A DNA stretch of 64,000 nucleotides from Pseudomonas sp. SID14000 (GTDB lineage Bacteria; Pseudomonadota; Gammaproteobacteria; Pseudomonadales; Pseudomonadaceae): positions 372,001-436,000 of the forward strand of contig NZ_NFZQ01000001.1 of assembly GCF_002165135.1 (NCBI RefSeq), in the 5' to 3' direction. Positions 60,147 through 64,000 of the stretch are shown here, in pieces. The notes under the pieces were generated by a model. The model was not told the DNA's origin and made no database searches. It saw nothing but the letters and a program-made list of their open reading frames with translations. A program made the translations under genes and the position numbers. Every line of letters begins with the position of its first letter. The stretch's first letter is position 1.

Positions 60147-61579
60147 GCCGAAGTGAAACCGTATGGATCGTCGACGATGATCGCTCCATCCGTTGGGTCC
60201 TGGAAAAAGCCCTGCAACAGGAAGGCATGACCACCCAGAGCTTCGACAGCGCCGATGGCGTGATGGGCCGCCTGGCGCGCCAGCAACCGGACGTGATCAT
60301 TTCCGACATCCGCATGCCCGGCACCAGTGGCCTCGACCTGCTGGCACAGATCCGTGAGCAGCACCCGCGCCTGCCGGTCATCATCATGACTGCCCACTCC
60401 GACCTGGACAGCGCCGTCGCCTCGTACCAGGGCGGCGCCTTCGAGTACCTGCCCAAGCCGTTCGATGTGGACGAGGCAGTCTCGCTGGTCAAACGCGCCA
60501 ACCAGCACGCCCAGGAGCAACAGGGGCTGGATGTACCGCAGAGCCTGGCACGCACTCCGGAAATCATCGGTGAAGCTCCGGCGATGCAGGAGGTGTTCCG
60601 CGCCATTGGCCGCCTCAGCCACTCCAACATCACCGTACTGATCAACGGTGAGTCCGGTACCGGCAAGGAGCTGGTGGCCCACGCCCTGCACCGCCATAGC
60701 CCGCGCGCGGCGTCGCCGTTCATTGCCCTGAACATGGCCGCCATCCCCAAGGACCTGATGGAGTCCGAGCTGTTCGGCCATGAGAAAGGCGCATTCACCG
60801 GCGCCGCCAACCTGCGCCGGGGGCGCTTCGAGCAGGCAGATGGCGGAACCCTGTTCCTCGACGAAATCGGCGACATGCCCGCCGACACCCAGACCCGCCT
60901 GCTGCGGGTGCTGGCCGATGGCGAGTTCTATCGCGTGGGCGGCCATGTGCCGGTCAAGGTCGATGTGCGCATCATCGCCGCCACCCACCAGAACCTGGAG
61001 TCGCTGGTACAGGCCGGCAAGTTCCGCGAGGACTTGTTCCACCGCCTGAACGTGATCCGCATCCACATTCCACGGCTGGCCGACCGCCGCGAGGATATCC
61101 CCGCCCTCGCCCGCCACTTCCTCGCCCGCGCCGCCCAGGAACTGGCGGTCGAGCCGAAGATCCTCAAACCGGAAACCGAGGAGTTCATCCGCAACCTGCC
61201 ATGGCCGGGCAACGTGCGACAAATGGAGAACACCTGCCGCTGGATCACCGTGATGGCCTCCAGCCGCGAAGTGCTGATCGGCGACCTGCCACCCGAGTTG
61301 CTGAACCTGCCACAGGACGCCGCGCCGGTAACCAACTGGGAGCAGGCCCTGCGCCAGTGGGCCGACCAGGCCTTGGCGCGTGGGCAGACCAGCCTGCTGG
61401 ACAGTGCAGTGCCGAGCTTTGAGCGGATCATGATCGAGACAGCGCTCAAGCACACTGCTGGGCGTCGGCGCGATGCAGCGCTGTTGCTGGGTTGGGGGCG
61501 CAATACCCTGACGCGCAAGATCAAGGAGCTGGGGATGAATGTGGCGGGTGGGGATGATGAGGAAGGTGATGACCATTAA
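60143..61579 (+). CDS. ntrC: Nitrogen regulation response regulator NtrC
   Basis: RpoN-dependent activator of 478 residues. Receiver domain with phospho-acceptor Asp55 (DVIISDIRMP), AAA+ domain with GESGTGKE and the sigma-54 contact loop GAFTGA, and a C-terminal Fis-type helix-turn-helix (RRRDAALLLGWGRNTLTRKIKEL). Its binding sites are visible at glnA, near ntrB, and downstream at the NrsZ-like RNA gene. Confidence 0.97.
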   Translation: MSRSETVWIVDDDRSIRWVLEKALQQEGMTTQSFDSADGVMGRLARQQPDVIISDIRMPGTSGLDLLAQIREQHPRLPVIIMTAHSDLDSAVASYQGGAFEYLPKPFDVDEAVSLVKRANQHAQEQQGLDVPQSLARTPEIIGEAPAMQEVFRAIGRLSHSNITVLINGESGTGKELVAHALHRHSPRAASPFIALNMAAIPKDLMESELFGHEKGAFTGAANLRRGRFEQADGGTLFLDEIGDMPADTQTRLLRVLADGEFYRVGGHVPVKVDVRIIAATHQNLESLVQAGKFREDLFHRLNVIRIHIPRLADRREDIPALARHFLARAAQELAVEPKILKPETEEFIRNLPWPGNVRQMENTCRWITVMASSREVLIGDLPPELLNLPQDAAPVTNWEQALRQWADQALARGQTSLLDSAVPSFERIMIETALKHTAGRRRDAALLLGWGRNTLTRKIKELGMNVAGGDDEEGDDH

Positions 61580-61600
61580 TCCTTGACTGGCTGCACCGAC

Positions 61601-61690
61601 GCATTCGCGGGTAAACCCGCTACCACAGGTACAGCGCCAGCCTCAAGGTCGGCGCCGTACCTGTGGGAGCGGGTTTACCCGCGAATGCGT
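61601..61690. repeat. Inverted REP pair after ntrC
   Basis: GCATTCGCGGGTAAACCCGCT and AGCGGGTTTACCCGCGAATGC about 45 bases apart. It sits between ntrC and the control region of the small RNA. Confidence 0.9.
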
Positions 61691-61719
61691 TTGTAGAACC
61701 AGAACAGATATCGGCTCCA

Positions 61720-61756
61720 TGCACCGTTCCTGTGCCCGATGCACCTCACGAAGGCA
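61720..61756 (+). promoter_or_regulatory. NtrC sites of the NrsZ-like RNA gene
   Basis: TGCACCGTTCCTGTGCC (61720-61736) has GCAC-N7-GTGC. A weaker TGCACCTCACGAAGGCA follows at 61740-61756. They lie about 118 and 98 bases before the predicted RNA start. Confidence 0.7.
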
Positions 61757-61819
61757 CAAATCCCCTCAAAAAACGGCTAATTCACCCTTAAAGCCCAATA
61801 TTCTCGGGCTTTGCAAAAC

Positions 61820-61835
61820 TGGCACGCCCCCTGCA
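61820..61835 (+). promoter_or_regulatory. RpoN (-24/-12) promoter of the NrsZ-like RNA
   Basis: TGGCACGCCCCCTGCA: GG (61821-61822) and GC (61833-61834) are ten bases apart and TGGCACG is the consensus -24 box. Transcription should begin near 61846. No protein-coding gene on this strand starts until 62394. Confidence 0.9.
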
Positions 61836-61845
61836 ATACCTAATA

Positions 61846-61961
61846 CATCTCCAGTTTCGGGGGCCCTGGTACAGGCAGGCCGGGTGAACCCCTCTTTTAT
61901 TCGCAACATCGCCAGTTTTGGGGACCTCGGTACAGGCAGGCCGGGATATCCCCTCTTTTAT
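61846..61961 (+). ncRNA. nrsZ: NrsZ-like nitrogen-regulated small RNA, two tandem units
   Basis: Predicted RNA of about 115 bases with two related 53-base units (61851-61903 and 61912-61964). Each contains GGTACAGGCAGGCCGGG and ends CCCCTCTTTTATTCG, so each can fold into a GC stem with a U-rich tail; the second is the likely terminator. Placement after ntrC with NtrC sites and an RpoN promoter matches NrsZ of P. aeruginosa, an NtrBC/RpoN-controlled RNA processed from repeated units. The 3' end meets the stop codon of the convergent gene at 61958. Confidence 0.78.
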
Positions 61962-62395
61962 TCGTGCAGTTTCACCTGCACCCGCCAGCGCCCAGCGTCC
62001 TCTGCACCGGCCCACTCACCGTGCAAGGGGCGCGCGGCCACCACCGTCAGCAACAAGCCTTCCTTGCTCTTCTGCACCCGCCAGCTCACAGGTTTGCCCT
62101 GCAGGCTCAGCTGTCCTTGCCGGGCCTTGCCCTGGGCCTGGAACAACAGCGCAACCGTACCTTCCACATTTTCGCCATGCAGCTGAGGCTCTTCGTTGAA
62201 CCACAGGTCCAGGCCATCCTGCACCACCTCCACCTGCTGCAGTTCGCGCTCGTCGGTCGTGGTCAGGCGGCCGATCATCAGCCCCACCATCAAGCCGACA
62301 ATTGCCAGCGACAGCATCATCCGCGGGAACGCCTTCGAACGCACGTCCGGTTCGGGGGTAGAATGCCCGTCATCTTCACGCTTGGAGCCGTGCAT
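61958..62395 (-). CDS. Small conserved membrane-anchored protein, function unknown
   Basis: A 145-residue protein not recognised beyond being typical of this Pseudomonas locus. One membrane helix lies near residues 26-43 (MMLSLAIVGLMVGLMIG), preceded by a charged cytoplasmic N-terminus; the rest (about 100 residues) is beta-rich and should be periplasmic (LWFNEEPQLHGENVEG, VSWRVQKSKEG). No catalytic motif. Its ATG and that of divergent trmL overlap by two bases, so its promoter must lie within trmL. A later start at Met26 cannot be excluded. Confidence 0.75.
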   Translation of the reverse strand: MHGSKREDDGHSTPEPDVRSKAFPRMMLSLAIVGLMVGLMIGRLTTTDERELQQVEVVQDGLDLWFNEEPQLHGENVEGTVALLFQAQGKARQGQLSLQGKPVSWRVQKSKEGLLLTVVAARPLHGEWAGAEDAGRWRVQVKLHE

Positions 62396-62855
62396 GTTTC
62401 ACGTCATCCTTTTTCAACCAGAAATTCCGCCAAATACCGGCAACATCATTCGCCTGTGCGCCAACAGCGGCTGCGACCTGCACCTGATCGAGCCCATCAG
62501 CTTCGAACTGGATGACAAGCGCCTGCGGCGCGCGGGGCTGGATTACCACGAGTATGCCACGCTCAAGCGCCACGAGAGCCTGGCCGGATGCCTGGAAAGC
62601 CTGGGCAACCCACGGCTGTTCGCCTTCACTACCAAGGGTTCTCATCCGTTCCACGAAGTGGCCTACCAGCCGGGTGATGCCTTCCTGTTCGGGCCCGAGA
62701 GCCGTGGCTTGCCGACCGAAGTGCTGGACAGCCTGCCGGGCGAGCAACGCCTGCGCCTGCCGATGCGACCGGGGTGCCGCAGCCTGAACCTGTCCAATAC
62801 CGTGGCAGTGACGGTGTATGAGGCGTGGCGGCAGAATGGGTTTGCCGGGAGCTGA
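62394..62855 (+). CDS. trmL: tRNA (cytidine/uridine-34-2'-O)-methyltransferase TrmL
   Basis: SPOUT methyltransferase for the wobble base of leucine tRNAs. Start at 62394 (MFHVILFQPEIPPNTGNIIRL) behind GGAG, giving 153 residues. Knot motifs FLFGPESRGLP and MRPGCRSLNLSNTVAVTVYEAWRQ are characteristic. The longer in-frame reading from 62196 lies antisense to the neighbour and is not used. Confidence 0.96.
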   Translation: MFHVILFQPEIPPNTGNIIRLCANSGCDLHLIEPISFELDDKRLRRAGLDYHEYATLKRHESLAGCLESLGNPRLFAFTTKGSHPFHEVAYQPGDAFLFGPESRGLPTEVLDSLPGEQRLRLPMRPGCRSLNLSNTVAVTVYEAWRQNGFAGS

Positions 62856-62862
62856 GCTATAG

Positions 62863-62972
62863 CCTGTGCCGGCCTCTTCGCGGGTAAACCCGCTCCCACA
62901 GTAACCAAGCCAACCTCAAGGGCAGCGCTGTACCTGTGGGAGCGGGTTTACCCGCGAAGGGGCCGGCACAGG
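62863..62972. repeat. Inverted REP pair between trmL and secB
   Basis: CCTGTGCCGGCCTCTTCGCGGGTAAACCCGCTCCCACAG-type unit and its inverse, about 45 bases apart, in a convergent gap. This is the longest full-length REP match in the window. Confidence 0.9.
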
Positions 62973-62975
62973 CAA

Positions 62976-63003
62976 CAAAAAAGCGCCCAGAGAGGCGCTT
63001 TCT
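62976..63003 (-). terminator. secB terminator
   Basis: On the minus strand AAGCGCC TCTCTG GGCGCTT is followed by TTTTT. It lies 16 bases beyond the secB stop. Confidence 0.92.
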
Positions 63004-63018
63004 TGATACCGGCAGCTA

Positions 63019-63504
63019 TTACTGCACAGTCGGCGCTTCGCCAGCTTCCTGCATGCGCTGCATTTCCTGCGCGTACAGGGCGTCGAAGTTGACCGGCGAC
63101 AGCATCAGGGCCGGGAACGAACCGCGGGTCACCAGGCTGTCCAGGGTCTCACGGGCGTACGGGAACAGGATGTTCGGGCAGAACGCACCCAGGGTGTGGC
63201 TCATCGATGCCGCGTCCAGGTTCTTGATCAGGAAGATACCGGCCTGCTGCACTTCAGCGATGAAAGCCACTTCGTCACCATTCTTGACGGTGACCGACAG
63301 GGTCAGCACCACCTCATGGAAGTCACCTTCCAGGGCTTTCTGCTTGGTGTTCAGGTCCAGGGCAACGCTCGGCTCCCAGGTCTGGCGGAAGATCTGCGGG
63401 CTTTTCGGTGCCTCGAACGAGAGGTCGCGCACATAGATGCGCTGCATGGAGAACTGAGGGCTGTTGTCTTCTGCAGCAGCGCCGTTGGTCTGTTGGTCAG
63501 TCAT
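63019..63504 (-). CDS. secB: Protein-export chaperone SecB
   Basis: A tetrameric chaperone that keeps preproteins unfolded and hands them to SecA. The 161 residues contain [16 protein letters not shown], the conserved N-terminal strand, and [15 protein letters not shown]. Downstream of grxC, with a 39-base gap, in the usual grxC-secB order. Confidence 0.96.
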   Translation of the reverse strand: MTDQQTNGAAAEDNSPQFSMQRIYVRDLSFEAPKSPQIFRQTWEPSVALDLNTKQKALEGDFHEVVLTLSVTVKNGDEVAFIAEVQQAGIFLIKNLDAASMSHTLGAFCPNILFPYARETLDSLVTRGSFPALMLSPVNFDALYAQEMQRMQEAGEAPTVQ

Positions 63505-63543
63505 GGCAGATCCTTATCCTAATGTTTTTGAATGCAGTGCAAA

Positions 63544-63798
63544 TCAGGCCGCCAGCAGCGCATCGAGCTTGCCGGCGCGCTCCAGGGCATAAAGGTCATC
63601 GCATCCACCGACGTGGGTACTACCGATCCAGATCTGCGGCACCGATGTACGACCGGCCTTCTGGCTCATTTCGGCGCGAACCTGCGGCTTGCCGTCGACC
63701 TTGATTTCCTCGAAAGCCACGCCCTTGCTCTCGAGCAGGTACTTGGCGCGCATGCAGTAGGGGCAGTAGTCGCTGGAATAGACGATGACGGGCTTCAT
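63544..63798 (-). CDS. grxC: Glutaredoxin 3
   Basis: An 84-residue class I glutaredoxin with the dithiol active site CPYC (Cys12, Cys15) and the glutathione-binding TSVPQIWIG and GGCDDL parts. It is one base downstream of the rhodanese-domain gene, forming rhodanese-grxC-secB. Confidence 0.97.
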   Translation of the reverse strand: MKPVIVYSSDYCPYCMRAKYLLESKGVAFEEIKVDGKPQVRAEMSQKAGRTSVPQIWIGSTHVGGCDDLYALERAGKLDALLAA

Positions 63799-63799
63799 A

Positions 63800-64000
63800 T
63801 CACTTCACCAAGGGCAGGTTATCGGCTTTCCAGCTGGAAACGCCACCGCTCAGTTTGGCGGCGTTATAACCAGCCTTGAGCAACTCGCGGCAGATGGTGC
63901 CGGACTGCTGGCCCATCGAGTCGACGACAATCAGGGTCTTCTCTTTGTGCTTGTCCAGCTCGCTCATGCGGTTGACCAGCTTGTCCTGCGGGATGTTCAC
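63800..64000 (-). CDS. Rhodanese-like domain protein (YibN-type), N-terminus missing
   Basis: The last 66 residues of a rhodanese-fold protein; the gene continues beyond the window. The active-site loop reads VVDSMGQQSG, where active rhodaneses have C-x-x-G-x-x-S, so the catalytic cysteine is replaced (Asp at that place). This is as in the YibN type found before grxC and secB in enterics. Probably a membrane-anchored non-catalytic protein, but the anchor lies outside the window. Confidence 0.85.
   Translation of the reverse strand: MNIPQDKLVNRMSELDKHKEKTLIVVDSMGQQSGTICRELLKAGYNAAKLSGGVSSWKADNLPLVK

Noticed and set aside
60110..61576. A 488-codon open frame on the minus strand
   Set aside because: Antisense to ntrC, which has all family motifs on the plus strand.
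61846..61961. Identification of the RNA as CrcZ or CrcY
   Set aside because: Those RNAs carry many AAnAAnAA motifs and lie near cbrB or elsewhere. This RNA has none and lies after ntrC.
2121..62972. Recurrent palindromic repeats considered as a CRISPR array
   Set aside because: The units are dispersed in gene gaps as inverted pairs, not regularly spaced direct repeats with spacers, and no cas genes are present.

Overview
This window is chromosomal DNA from a fluorescent Pseudomonas, most likely the P. putida group. The evidence is GC-rich coding DNA, the phaC1-phaZ-phaC2-phaD / phaI-phaF medium-chain PHA locus, the non-catalytic dihydroorotase pyrC' behind pyrB, a complete five-step hut pathway with hutF, and many REP repeats of the type TCGCGGGTAAACCCGCTCCC. 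The gene order matches what I recall of the P. putida core chromosome from pyrB to secB/grxC. One large gene breaks that core order.

Layout. 1-4.8 kb: pyrB (5'-truncated by the window edge), pyrC', hslV, hslU and a small DUF971 gene. 5.0-11.8 kb: the PHA locus, with two synthases around a depolymerase, the TetR activator phaD, then the divergent phasins phaI and phaF and a small PHA-granule protein. 11.9-18.1 kb: ubiE-ubiJ-ubiB, hisI-hisE, tatABC and rsmE. 18.2-22.2 kb: two tandem chemoreceptors, the first McpQ-like. 22.3-31.1 kb: a polar amino-acid ABC importer, opgG-opgH (periplasmic glucans), dtd and pip. 31.3-36.8 kb: an 1836-residue protein with a dermonecrotic-toxin-like N-terminus, leucine-rich repeats and a NEL-type E3 ubiquitin ligase C-terminus (CxD catalytic motif). 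This is the clearest accessory gene. 36.9-47.1 kb: hutG-hutI-hutT-hutH-hutU, then hutD-hutC, and divergent hutF. 47.2-53.3 kb: two lipoproteins, a DUF924 protein, fbp, glgP and a zinc/iron-cluster protein. 53.4-64.0 kb: typA, thiI, glnA, ntrB-ntrC, an NrsZ-like nitrogen sRNA, a small membrane protein, trmL, secB, grxC and a truncated rhodanese.

How it works together. The right side is a nitrogen-control module. glnA has a clean -24/-12 promoter with two NtrC sites at about -139 and -108, the ntrB leader carries another NtrC-like site, and an RpoN promoter downstream of ntrC drives a short RNA made of two tandem 53-base units. The hut genes turn histidine into glutamate, ammonia and formate. 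They carry HutC-type palindromes at hutU and in the hutC/hutF gap. Sequences matching the Crc/Hfq target AAnAAnAA lie at the starts of hutU, hutF, hutT and phaC1, which suggests catabolite repression at translation.

Repeats. About 15 gene gaps hold REP or REP-like inverted pairs. The hutD-hutU gap holds a much larger inverted repeat (about 250 bases) next to two 29-base tandem units. No tRNA, rRNA, insertion sequence, prophage or CRISPR array was seen.
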